Below are positions 24,106 to 31,348 of a stretch of DNA of 36,898 nucleotides, piece after piece. Position 1 is the first letter of the stretch, and each line of letters starts with the position of its first letter. The DNA is taken from positions 1 through 36,898 of the forward strand of contig VGKO01000005.1 in NCBI GenBank assembly GCA_016867035.1, read 5' to 3'. The DNA is from Candidatus Pacearchaeota archaeon. GTDB taxonomy: Archaea; Nanobdellota; Nanobdellia; Pacearchaeales; GW2011-AR1. The notes below the pieces were generated by a model. That model was not told where the DNA came from, did not search any database, and was given only the letters and a program-made list of their open reading frames with translations. Both the position numbers and the translations under genes were made by a program.

Positions 24106-24402
24106 TTAATCTTCGACGGATTCTTCTGAAAATCCAAGTTTTATTAAAATTGGTTTAATTTTTCCGGAATGGTCTCCCTGTAGTTCGATTAAGCCATTTT
24201 TAATTGTTCCGCCACAAGCGAGAACTTGCTTAAGTTCTTTAAGGATGTTTTTTGTGTCGATGTTTTTAAATCCTTCGACAGTAGTTATTAACTTTCCGTA
24301 TTTTCTTTTTACCAATTCAACTTTTATTTTTTGTTCGCCCTTACCTATTTCTTGGCATACACATGCTTGGATAGGCAATCCGCATTTAGGGCAAATTTCC
24401 AT
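24106..24402 (-). CDS. Translation initiation factor aIF1 (SUI1 family) with zinc-binding N-terminus
   Basis: This factor helps select start codons on the small subunit. The N-terminus EICPKCGLPIQACVC has four Cys (4, 7, 14, 16) for a small zinc knuckle. The SUI1 core follows: YGKLITTVEGF, then VLACGGTIKNGLIELQGDHS. The length of 98 residues is normal. The ATG overlaps the uL29 stop as TAATG, and an AGGAGGG ribosome-binding site is 8 nt upstream. Confidence 0.95.
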   Translation of the reverse strand: MEICPKCGLPIQACVCQEIGKGEQKIKVELVKRKYGKLITTVEGFKNIDTKNILKELKQVLACGGTIKNGLIELQGDHSGKIKPILIKLGFSEESVED

Positions 24403-24614
24403 TACTTATTCCCTCCTGTCTTTGTTTTAATTTCTTCTAATCTTTCTATTGTTAGTAATCTTGCTATTGCCTTTTTTACTTCTTTAAGATTAATTTTTGT
24501 TGTTTTCTTATTTCCAACTCTTGCTTTTATCATTTCTGTCTTCAATTCTTCTATTTTTTCTTTTCTTTCTTTTGCAGTAAGTTTAGCTGCATCTTTTGCT
24601 TTTAATAATGCCAT
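24402..24614 (-). CDS. rpl29: Ribosomal protein uL29
   Basis: This is a short two-helix large-subunit protein near the polypeptide exit. Helix one is LTAKERKEKIEELKTEMIKA and the second includes VKKAIARLLTIERLEEIK, a typical uL29 ending. Its start overlaps the uS3 stop by one base. Confidence 0.93.
   Translation of the reverse strand: MALLKAKDAAKLTAKERKEKIEELKTEMIKARVGNKKTTKINLKEVKKAIARLLTIERLEEIKTKTGGNK
24411..24417 (-). promoter_or_regulatory. Shine-Dalgarno site for aIF1
   Basis: AGGAGGG on the minus strand, inside the end of uL29, lies 8 nt before the aIF1 ATG. Confidence 0.6.
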
Positions 24615-25327
24615 TATTGAGTTTCCTCCATCGGTGTTTCTTTTACTTCTTCATCTGTTTTAGCTTTTTTTGTTCTTTTAGCTTTAACTTTTTTGTCTTC
24701 TTCTACTTCTCCTGTTTTTATCATTCTTTTTAATTCTTCTGTGATTTCAATTTTATCATGTATTAACGCATCCGGAGGCAAAATAGCTACTTTTATTCCA
24801 CTTATTCCTAGTTTTGTTAAAGCAGTCGATTGTGCTTGATTAACTACTTTAGCACTATCTCCTACTTTTTTTAAGTATCCTGCTGCAAATCTCCAAGATT
24901 TTGCTCTATCGCTAGGTAGTTTTCCACCCATTCTTATTTCTACTCCAAGCGCTCCCGCTTTCATTATTCTTGTCATTTCTTTATAAGCGATTGTTTTGAA
25001 TTTTAGGTTTCCAAATCTTTCTAAGTCTAGTGCAATTCTGTCTGCAACAAGTTGAGCATCAAATTCTGGTTTTTTTATTTCATTTATTTCAATATTAGGA
25101 TTTTCTAATTTAAACTTAGACTTAAGGAATCTTGTTAAACTATCTATTTTTTCTCCACGAGAACCGATAATTAATCCAGGTTTATCTGTGGAAACAATTA
25201 TTTTTTCTCCAATAGGTGTATATTCTACTTTAATTGCACTTACTTTGCCTTTTCCTAAAGTATTCCAAACATATCTTTTCATTTCATATTCTTTCTTTTT
25301 GAATTGTACAAATTTTTTCTCATCCAT
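24614..25327 (-). CDS. rps3: Ribosomal protein uS3
   Basis: This is a small-subunit protein at the mRNA entry site. The KH domain holds VSTDKPGLIIGSRGEKIDSL with the GxxG loop, and the C-terminal S3 domain includes GALGVEIRMGGKLPSDRAKS. The last 35 residues are a Lys/Glu-rich tail (EEDKKVKAKRTKKAKTDEE). The start is 1 nt after the uL22 stop. Confidence 0.97.
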   Translation of the reverse strand: MDEKKFVQFKKKEYEMKRYVWNTLGKGKVSAIKVEYTPIGEKIIVSTDKPGLIIGSRGEKIDSLTRFLKSKFKLENPNIEINEIKKPEFDAQLVADRIALDLERFGNLKFKTIAYKEMTRIMKAGALGVEIRMGGKLPSDRAKSWRFAAGYLKKVGDSAKVVNQAQSTALTKLGISGIKVAILPPDALIHDKIEITEELKRMIKTGEVEEDKKVKAKRTKKAKTDEEVKETPMEETQ

Positions 25328-25328
25328 T

Positions 25329-25880
25329 TTATTTCTTCTCCATTATTTTTTTAGTTTTTTTGTTTGTTCCTTCTTTTTTTATTAATTTCAGCATTACATT
25401 TGTTCTTTTGAATCTAGCCCCGCCTCGTCTGTAGGGTCTTGAAGCTTTGTCTGCTTTGCAAAAGATTACTACTTTCTCTAATTCCAATTCATGGTGTAGG
25501 CCGTTAGCTTTAAGATTTTTTAATAATCTCAAAAAGTTTTTACAAGCTTCTATTGGATAACTTGCTCCGGCTATTCCTTTTCCATGTTGGTGTGGATATT
25601 CTCGTGAAGTCATTTTTACTGGTCTTTTGAATACGATTACTTCTTCAACCATTTTTATAGCATCATCAACATTTTTATTACGAATCATGTCGCATATATG
25701 TCCTGATTCTTTTGGAGACATACTTAAATTGAATCCATTTACTAATGCAAATTCTCTTTTAAGATTCTCATTTTTACTAGTTTTAGCTACAGCTGGTTTT
25801 TTTGCTTCTTTATTTTCAGTTTTTACTTCTTGTTTTTGAGCTTCCATTTTTTGTTCTGTTTTTTTATTTTCCTCTGCCAT
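25329..25880 (-). CDS. rpl22: Ribosomal protein uL22 with charged N-terminal extension
   Basis: This large-subunit protein lines the exit tunnel. The conserved part starts near residue 40 (FALVNGFNLSMSPKESGHIC), with the long hairpin tip around HHELELEKVVIFCKADKASR and the ending GARFKRTNVMLKLI. The first 38 residues are a Lys/Glu/Gln-rich extension without predicted fold. At 183 residues it is about 30 longer than usual. Confidence 0.95.
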   Translation of the reverse strand: MAEENKKTEQKMEAQKQEVKTENKEAKKPAVAKTSKNENLKREFALVNGFNLSMSPKESGHICDMIRNKNVDDAIKMVEEVIVFKRPVKMTSREYPHQHGKGIAGASYPIEACKNFLRLLKNLKANGLHHELELEKVVIFCKADKASRPYRRGGARFKRTNVMLKLIKKEGTNKKTKKIMEKK

Positions 25881-25894
25881 TTTATTTACAATTA

Positions 25895-26287
25895 TTATGT
25901 TTTCTTGCTGGCTTTAGCCATGCTTGATTTAGTTGCACCGATACCTGCTGCTCCATGTTTAACTTTTTGTCTTGTAACACAGAACTCTCCAAGTCTATGT
26001 CCAAGCATTTCAAGAGTTATTTCAGTCGGGATATATTGTTTTCCGCTATAAATTCCAATATTATATCCAACCATTCTTGGAACAACCACAAGTTCTCGTG
26101 TTTGGGTTTTTATTGGTTTATTCTTTGAACTATTTTGGATGCATTTTGCTACAAACTTTTCAATTTCAGAAGTTTGTCTTAGGATTGCTCGTCTTGTTCT
26201 TGACTTAACTAATTTAGCGAACTCCCGAGTATCTAATTCTTTTAATTCTTGTATTGTTTTGCCTTTGAATAATACTTCTTTTGCCAT
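25895..26287 (-). CDS. rps19: Ribosomal protein uS19
   Basis: This is a small-subunit head protein. The C-terminal signature LEMLGHRLGEFCVTRQKVKHG (quoted in part here: LEMLGHRLGEFCVTR) and VVVPRMVGYNIGIYSGKQYI identify the archaeal family. The length of 130 residues is normal. The gap to uL22 is 14 nt. Confidence 0.96.
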   Translation of the reverse strand: MAKEVLFKGKTIQELKELDTREFAKLVKSRTRRAILRQTSEIEKFVAKCIQNSSKNKPIKTQTRELVVVPRMVGYNIGIYSGKQYIPTEITLEMLGHRLGEFCVTRQKVKHGAAGIGATKSSMAKASKKT

Positions 26288-26306
26288 TTTTAGTTATCTT
26301 TGAATT

Positions 26307-27008
26307 TTATTTTCTAACTCCTGTTCTGCTAGGTCTTAAATGTCCTACTTTAGCTCCAGCAGGTGCATTTCTCTTAGCAATTTTACTTTTTATTCTTTTA
26401 CCTCTACCGCCTCCGAATGGGTGGTCAACTGCATTGAATTTAATAGCAGATGTTCTAGGCCATAATTTATTTCTAGCTTTCATCATGTAGTGTTTCTTTC
26501 CTGCTTTTACTACTGGTTTTAAAGTTCTTCCGTCGCCAGCAATTATTCCAATAGTAGCTCTGCAATTAGGATCTAAGTCAACTTCTTTTTTACTTGGCAT
26601 TAATAGTGTAACAGATTTTTCATTTCTTTTTACTATACCTGCAGAACTTCCGCTTGTTCTTATCATTTTTCCACCATCGCCTGGTCTGATTTCGATATTG
26701 AATATTCTAGCATCAAATGGAATATCTTTTAGTTGAACTACATTTCCAGTTTCTATCTTATTGCTTCCAAATTCAATTTCTTGTCCTTGGTAAATTCCGT
26801 TTGCAGCAGGAACATAGAATATTTGATTATTAATAGAGATTTTAGCAAGTGGGCTTGTGTGTGCTGGCGAGTTTATCAAATCAATTATTTTTGCTTTGCC
26901 TATTGTTCCAAGATTAGGATATTGTATTCTATAGATGTAAGCTTTAGGTCTAACTCTATAAGTTTTGCTTCCATGCCCTCGTGCTTGTTGTATTATTGTT
27001 TTACCCAT
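26307..27008 (-). CDS. rpl2: Ribosomal protein uL2
   Basis: This large-subunit protein supports peptidyl-transferase activity and subunit joining. The conserved C-terminal core KFNAVDHPFGGGRGKRIKSK contains the functionally important His-Pro segment. The N-terminus GKTIIQQARGHGSKTYRVRP is archaeal type. The length of 233 residues is normal for archaea. Confidence 0.97.
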   Translation of the reverse strand: MGKTIIQQARGHGSKTYRVRPKAYIYRIQYPNLGTIGKAKIIDLINSPAHTSPLAKISINNQIFYVPAANGIYQGQEIEFGSNKIETGNVVQLKDIPFDARIFNIEIRPGDGGKMIRTSGSSAGIVKRNEKSVTLLMPSKKEVDLDPNCRATIGIIAGDGRTLKPVVKAGKKHYMMKARNKLWPRTSAIKFNAVDHPFGGGRGKRIKSKIAKRNAPAGAKVGHLRPSRTGVRK

Positions 27009-27031
27009 ATTATTTTTTCTTTAATTTATTT

Positions 27032-27274
27032 TTAGATTAATCCGAATTTAGTTGCAACATCAATTGCTGGATTCTTTTCATTTAATTTAACATAAGCGAA
27101 TTTTTTATTGTCTTTTATTAAAGTATTTATTCTATCAACTTTAACTCCAAAACGAGTTTCTACTTCTTTTTTTATTGCTGTTTTCTTAGACTTGATATCT
27201 ACTTTTATTACAATAGTATTTTCTGCTTCAATCAATCTTACTGATTTTTCTGTTGTTTTAAATGCGTTTATCAT
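27032..27274 (-). CDS. rpl23: Ribosomal protein uL23
   Basis: This large-subunit protein sits at the exit tunnel and forms a docking site for SRP and the translocon. Features are TEKSVRLIEAENTIVIKVDI at the N-terminus and a short form of 80 residues without the eukaryotic extension, as in archaea. It lies 6 nt after uL4. Confidence 0.95.
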   Translation of the reverse strand: MINAFKTTEKSVRLIEAENTIVIKVDIKSKKTAIKKEVETRFGVKVDRINTLIKDNKKFAYVKLNEKNPAIDVATKFGLI

Positions 27275-27280
27275 TTTTTA

Positions 27281-28090
27281 TTAATTTTTACTCTTATTAG
27301 GATTTATTTTTAATTCTAAATCTTTGATAGCTTGTTCTGTGAAAGCGGTTAATCTTGGTCCGTTTAATGCTAAATCAATTACTCTTAATTCTTTAGTTTT
27401 TACAACATCAATACCTGAAATTTTTCTTTCTTCTGTATTTCCTATAACTAAAAGCATTCCAGCATTGCTTTTGTATCTTCTATTTCTTTTTTTACCTAAT
27501 CCTGCTCTTATTTCTTTCTTTTGGATTGCTATTGAAAAAAGTTCTTGTCCTAGTATTTGTTCTAATGCTTTAAAGAACTCTTTGGCTTTCACTGAAGTTA
27601 TTTTTGAATCGAAAACAACAGGAAGTTTTAAGTTTATTTTTGAATTTTCTAAGCTTGAATATTTTCTTTTAATCATTTCTTCAGAAGAAACCATAGCTAA
27701 TGCTGAAAGTAATCCTCGGATTTTTTCTTTTTGATTTATTTTTATATCTGTCCTAATTACTTTTGGAGGGTGTGCTCTTCTACCTTTTCTTACTCCAGGA
27801 ATAACTGCTGCTACCCAAACAAAACGCTCTCCTTTATCAGACATTCTTTTCTTAGGGTATCTTGCAACTCCTTTTCCTCTGTCGCTTTTCCATACATGTC
27901 TATTGTGCTTGACATTTCCATGAGCTGATGTTTCCATTCCAGCCCATAAATAAGGAGCATAAGGTTGTTTTTCTTTTTCAGTTTCTGCTATTTTTTGTAC
28001 AATATCCTCTCGGATTTCAGAATCAAATATGCTTGTAGCTATTTCTTTTGATTTTTTTCCTTGTGTATCGTATATTTGTAGTTTTGTCAT
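27281..28090 (-). CDS. rpl4: Ribosomal protein uL4
   Basis: This large-subunit protein's long loop reaches the exit tunnel. The loop is visible as METSAHGNVKHNRHVWKSDR and continues with KGVARYPKKRMSDKGERF. The later part has GLGKKRNRRYKSNAGMLLVI, typical of archaeal/eukaryotic uL4. The length of 269 residues is normal. The gap to uL3 is 3 nt. Confidence 0.97.
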   Translation of the reverse strand: MTKLQIYDTQGKKSKEIATSIFDSEIREDIVQKIAETEKEKQPYAPYLWAGMETSAHGNVKHNRHVWKSDRGKGVARYPKKRMSDKGERFVWVAAVIPGVRKGRRAHPPKVIRTDIKINQKEKIRGLLSALAMVSSEEMIKRKYSSLENSKINLKLPVVFDSKITSVKAKEFFKALEQILGQELFSIAIQKKEIRAGLGKKRNRRYKSNAGMLLVIGNTEERKISGIDVVKTKELRVIDLALNGPRLTAFTEQAIKDLELKINPNKSKN

Positions 28091-28093
28091 TTT

Positions 28094-29089
28094 TTATCTT
28101 AGCTCAACAAGCTCGTATTGTTTTTTAGATTGTTTTTTAGTTGGTCTCAAGGGTGCTGATAATAATATCTGTCTTTTACAAGGGCCTTGAACACTTCCAT
28201 TAACTATTACATAATCTCCTTTTATTTTTCCGAAATTATCAAAAACCATATTAGCAAGTGCAGGATTTTCTGCGATTTTTTTTGAAGCAATTATATGGGC
28301 ATTGTAAGTAATTCTCGAGTATAAACCCATTTGTCCTGCTCTAGCGACAGTAAATGGAACTCCGGTAGGGTGCCATGGTCCAATGCTACCAACTCTTCTT
28401 TGTCCTTTTTCTGCTTTATGGGATCTAAATTCAACACCAAATCTTTTAACAGGGCCCTGGAATCCTTTTCCTTTTGTTAATCCTCTTAAATCAACAAGTC
28501 CTTTTTGGAAAAATTCAGTTACCCCAAGGTCTTTGGAAATATTGTTTTTTATTAACTCAAGTTTATCTTGCTTTGAACCACTTAAAGCAATTTCAGCCAA
28601 GTCTGGAGATTTTTTTATTTCTATTTTAGCAACTTCGCTATAGACTACAAGTCTTAAATCATCAATTTCTTCTAAATTTATTTTTGCTAATTCTGCTTTT
28701 GTATCTACTTTTTTCTTTGGCATTTTCATTATTCTCTTCAAGTCTTTGCTTAAATTGTCGTTTATAATCTCGTTTTTTACAATTCCATTTTTATAAACTC
28801 TTACAGAGAATATTTTCATTTGTGGGCATTCAAGAATTGTTACTGGAACAATAATTCTTTTTCCTTTTGTCATAGAATCAGGAGTACTGTCTTTTACAAA
28901 GGCAGATTTCATTCCAACCTTATAGGCGATGAAACCGAGAATAGTAGATTTTTGTGGAGAAGTAGTATTTGAAAGTTTAGAAGAATTAGAAACGATTGGA
29001 GACCAATTGACTCTAGATATGAAATCATTAGATCTCTTTCTAGGCCATACTTGCATACTTCCATGTCTTGGTCCGTTTTTTCTACCCAT
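28094..29089 (-). CDS. rpl3: Ribosomal protein uL3
   Basis: This is the first gene of the large ribosomal operon and an assembly-initiating large-subunit protein. The N-terminus RHGSMQVWPRKRSNDFISRV and the W-finger region QGPVKRFGVEFRSHKAEKGQ followed by GSIGPWHPTGVPFTVARAGQ are archaeal uL3 hallmarks. The length of 331 residues is normal. Upstream are about 90 bases of very AT-rich sequence and then a GC-richer structured segment, described separately. AAGAAG just before the ATG could serve as a weak ribosome-binding site. Confidence 0.97.
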   Translation of the reverse strand: MGRKNGPRHGSMQVWPRKRSNDFISRVNWSPIVSNSSKLSNTTSPQKSTILGFIAYKVGMKSAFVKDSTPDSMTKGKRIIVPVTILECPQMKIFSVRVYKNGIVKNEIINDNLSKDLKRIMKMPKKKVDTKAELAKINLEEIDDLRLVVYSEVAKIEIKKSPDLAEIALSGSKQDKLELIKNNISKDLGVTEFFQKGLVDLRGLTKGKGFQGPVKRFGVEFRSHKAEKGQRRVGSIGPWHPTGVPFTVARAGQMGLYSRITYNAHIIASKKIAENPALANMVFDNFGKIKGDYVIVNGSVQGPCKRQILLSAPLRPTKKQSKKQYELVELR

Positions 29090-29139
29090 TTCTTCTTATT
29101 TTATTTTTATATTTTTATTATTTATATTTATTTTTATTT

Positions 29140-29300
29140 GGTTGTATTTCCAAATTTCTATTTCAATTCCCGACTAAGAAATCCCTTCGTAGCTTTTGGC
29201 TTCGGATTTCTGAACCTTTCCTTTTTCAAGGAATGTTGTCAGAAACTCATCTGGTTGTTAGGTAATTTGTTTTATTAGCTAACTTGTATAAAATACCTAT
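29140..29300 (-). promoter_or_regulatory. Structured leader candidate and promoter region upstream of the ribosomal operon
   Basis: This 252-bp intergenic space holds no credible ORF. It contains inverted repeats: an 8-bp stem 29177-29184 with 29204-29211 (enclosing AGC/GCT at 29191-29193 and 29199-29201), a 6-bp stem TTCCTT/AAGGAA at 29218-29223 and 29228-29233, and a short CAGA/TCTG stem at 29240-29243 and 29250-29253. A TATA-like ATTTTATAC on the minus strand at about 29285-29293 would start a transcript near 29263, just before these stems. That would make them part of a leader of about 175 nt before uL3. A second TTTAAA lies near 29311-29316. An independent small RNA is also possible. Confidence 0.4.
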
Positions 29301-29341
29301 AAAATCAGGGTTTAAAAAGGTTATTATGGGCGTTTTATCAT

Positions 29342-30067
29342 TTAAGCAGCAAAATCTGCCTCTTTAACAATTTTTTTACCATCCACATCAAGCTTGCGAA
29401 CTATCTTGCCTTTTCGCTCTGCCATTTCGCGGATTTTAGCGAAATCCTTTTCTTTCTTTAATTCTGGCGAGATAATTATATCATTTATGATAAAATCATG
29501 CTTTATTTCTACTTTCTTAGCCCCCCTAACTTCTGAATCAAACACAAAACCCTCAATTAAGCTAAAATCACTAGTTTTAAGCTTACAAAAGTCTATTTTA
29601 GCCTCTGCATCCTCTTTCTTGCTTGAACTAGCACCTTTAGCTGATTTTGGAGATTTTGGCTGAATTGATAACTCTGAATCTCCAACTTTAAAAGAGAAGG
29701 CAATAAATGCTTTTGGTTGACTTGCGCTTAATTCGAGTATTTCTTTTCCAGTCATTTCAGTTTCAATCATATATTTTCTTACACCCATTGCCATTTTCCT
29801 TTCTTTATACTTGAATCCCTGCAAGTCTAAAGCAGAAACCAAAGCCCCTGTAACCTGGGTTTTACTATTCCCTAGCTTTTCTGCCAAGGTAATAACAAGC
29901 TCGCGAGCATACTCAGAGGTAGTATCCATAACAAACTTGCCGGCAGAATCTTTTAACCTAATCATAGCCTTATCTTTAAACTCCCCCCTAGAGAACTTTG
30001 TAAATTGCTGATGAGCCAATTCATCACTTTTCTTACCTCCAAATATTTTCTTTAAAAAACAATCCAT
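29342..30067 (-). CDS. Unknown protein, 241 aa, with Ser/Lys-rich linker
   Basis: I do not recognise a family. The protein is soluble and Lys-rich, with no signal peptide or membrane helix. An N-terminal part (1-130) includes FKDKAMIRLKDSAGKFVMDT and LVITLAEKLGNSKTQVTGAL. A low-complexity linker rich in Ser, Lys and Pro (about 135-156, with SPKSAKGASSSKKEDAEAK) joins it to a C-terminal part ending in RKLDVDGKKIVKEADFAA. The two-domain layout with a flexible linker suggests a binding or scaffold role, which is only a guess. A TTTATAAA box 25.5 nt upstream supports the ATG at 30067. It lies between the ribosomal operon and the permease gene. Confidence 0.8.
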   Translation of the reverse strand: MDCFLKKIFGGKKSDELAHQQFTKFSRGEFKDKAMIRLKDSAGKFVMDTTSEYARELVITLAEKLGNSKTQVTGALVSALDLQGFKYKERKMAMGVRKYMIETEMTGKEILELSASQPKAFIAFSFKVGDSELSIQPKSPKSAKGASSSKKEDAEAKIDFCKLKTSDFSLIEGFVFDSEVRGAKKVEIKHDFIINDIIISPELKKEKDFAKIREMAERKGKIVRKLDVDGKKIVKEADFAA

Positions 30068-30088
30068 ATATACTTTTCATTATTTATG

Positions 30089-30096
30089 TTTATAAA
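30089..30096 (-). promoter_or_regulatory. TATA box for the 241-aa unknown gene
   Basis: TTTATAAA is centred 25.5 nt before the ATG at 30067, the leaderless distance. Confidence 0.6.
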
Positions 30097-30152
30097 TCTT
30101 TTTCTTAAATAATATCTCGATAAATACAAATAATATCGAAGGCTTGACAACA

Positions 30153-30160
30153 TTTATAAA
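30153..30160 (+). promoter_or_regulatory. TATA box for the AI-2E-type permease gene
   Basis: TTTATAAA is centred 25.5 nt before the ATG at 30182. The same octamer at the same distance serves the divergent gene at 30067. Confidence 0.65.
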
Positions 30161-30181
30161 GAATATTTACCCTATTTTTCT

Positions 30182-31225
30182 ATGGATGAAACTTTTAAAA
30201 AATTTATTGTACCTGCTTCAATTTTAGTGTTAGCTTTCCTATCTTTTTTGGTAGTAAAACCCCTGTTGCTACCGATAGTATTGGGTTTGTGTTTTTCTTA
30301 TCTTTTTAATCCTGTTTATAAAAGATTGAACAATAAAATCAAATCAAAATATTGGTCTGCTGGCTTGATTATAGTTTTAACTTTAGTTATATTAATTTTA
30401 CCTTTATTAATTACAATGCCTATTTTTACAAAACAAGTATTTGAGACTTACCTTTCAATTAAGGATTTTGATGTTTATACTTTAATAAAAAGCGTATTCC
30501 CTATTCTTTTAAACGACCCGCAATTCTCTGCAGAAGTTTTAGCCGCTTCAAGTAATTTGAAAGCATCTATTTCAGAGTTTTTGGTTAATTTCCTTAAAAA
30601 TACCTTAATGAGTATTCCCGACATAATCTTTGGTTTATTAATTTTCTTTTTTACTTTCTTTTTTGGATTAATTGAAAGTGATAATTTTAGAAAATATTTT
30701 TCCATAATCTTCCCATTTTCAAAGGATCACGAAGAAAAGTTTTTTGACAAATTTGAGAAAGTAACTAACTCGGTTTTATATGGTAATTTCATAATTGGTT
30801 TTGTTCAAGGTATAATTGCCGGAGTGGGTTTTTTTATGCTGGGGGTTCCAAATGCTTTGTTATTAACAGTTATTACAACCATAGTAGGGATTATTCCAGT
30901 AATAGGGCCTTGGATGGTTTGGATACCGGTTGACATTTATCTTTTTGCTATCGGTCTTAAAGAACCTGCTATAGGTCTTTTAATCTATAGTTTGTTTGTA
31001 ACTAATTGGGTTGATACTATCATGCGCCCTTTTATTGTCTCGAGCCATGCTGAGATGAACTCAGCAATAGCTTTGATAGGTATGATAGGCGGAACCATAG
31101 CCTTTGGAATAGTTGGCTTTATCTTAGGTCCTTTGATTTTAGCATATTTAATATTATTAGTCGAGATTTATCAAAACAAAAAAGAGGAGAGTATTATTTT
31201 AAAAGAAAACCCGCAAATTCCTTAA
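30182..31225 (+). CDS. AI-2E family transporter (PerM/UPF0118)
   Basis: This is a polytopic membrane permease with about eight hydrophobic helices in 347 residues. The family core is clear in FIIGFVQGIIAGVGFFMLGV (about 205-224) and VGIIPVIGPWMVWIPVDIYL, then FILGPLILAYLILLVEIY near the C-terminus. Some bacterial members export AI-2, while others are linked to sodium/proton exchange, so the substrate here is not known. It is probably leaderless. AMP phosphorylase follows on the same strand after a 123-bp gap containing its own structured leader. Confidence 0.88.
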   Translation: MDETFKKFIVPASILVLAFLSFLVVKPLLLPIVLGLCFSYLFNPVYKRLNNKIKSKYWSAGLIIVLTLVILILPLLITMPIFTKQVFETYLSIKDFDVYTLIKSVFPILLNDPQFSAEVLAASSNLKASISEFLVNFLKNTLMSIPDIIFGLLIFFFTFFFGLIESDNFRKYFSIIFPFSKDHEEKFFDKFEKVTNSVLYGNFIIGFVQGIIAGVGFFMLGVPNALLLTVITTIVGIIPVIGPWMVWIPVDIYLFAIGLKEPAIGLLIYSLFVTNWVDTIMRPFIVSSHAEMNSAIALIGMIGGTIAFGIVGFILGPLILAYLILLVEIYQNKKEESIILKENPQIP

Positions 31226-31238
31226 AATAAAAAGATAA

Positions 31239-31245
31239 TTATAAA
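31239..31245 (+). promoter_or_regulatory. TATA-like box for the AMP phosphorylase leader
   Basis: TTATAAA centred at 31242 predicts transcription from about 31267, which would give the AMP phosphorylase gene a leader of about 80 nt. This is unusual for a window where first genes are mostly leaderless. Confidence 0.4.
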
Positions 31246-31260
31246 CTTAAAAAAGAGGAT

Positions 31261-31308
31261 ATGAAATTAAATATGAACAAGTTTGTTAAAACGAGTAGCT
31301 TCCCCTAG
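31261..31308 (+). other. Short upstream ORF in the AMP phosphorylase leader
   Basis: A 15-codon frame, MKLNMNKFVKTSSFP then TAG, is preceded by GAGG six bases upstream and has a second in-frame ATG at 31273. Its stop falls inside the first hairpin (CCCTAG). Its first eleven bases repeat the first eleven bases of the AMP phosphorylase gene. Translation is not shown; it could be a leader peptide or a remnant start. Confidence 0.3.
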
Positions 31309-31345
31309 GGAAAAACTCGTGAAGAAAAACCGTTAGGTTTGTCTT
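31291..31345 (+). promoter_or_regulatory. Two-hairpin 5' leader of AMP phosphorylase (cis-regulatory candidate)
   Basis: Hairpin one pairs ACGAGT (31291-31296) with ACTCGT (31315-31320). After a small internal loop it pairs TTCCC (31300-31304) with GGGAA (31308-31312) around a CTA loop. Hairpin two pairs AAACC (31327-31331) with GGTTT (31336-31340) around GTTA, and extends by AAGA/TCTT (31322-31325, 31342-31345) across one mismatch. The start codon at 31349 comes three bases after the second hairpin, leaving no room for a ribosome-binding site. I match it to no known riboswitch class. Confidence 0.45.
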
Positions 31346-31348
31346 ACA

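Noticed and set aside
29236-29260. Possible C/D box small RNA (GATGA and CTGA on the minus strand)
   Set aside because: The C-like and D-like boxes are only about three bases apart and no C'/D' pair is seen.
31303-31310. CCCTAGGG palindrome as a restriction or operator site
   Set aside because: It is explained by the inner stem of the leader hairpin and occurs once, so a separate role is not supported.
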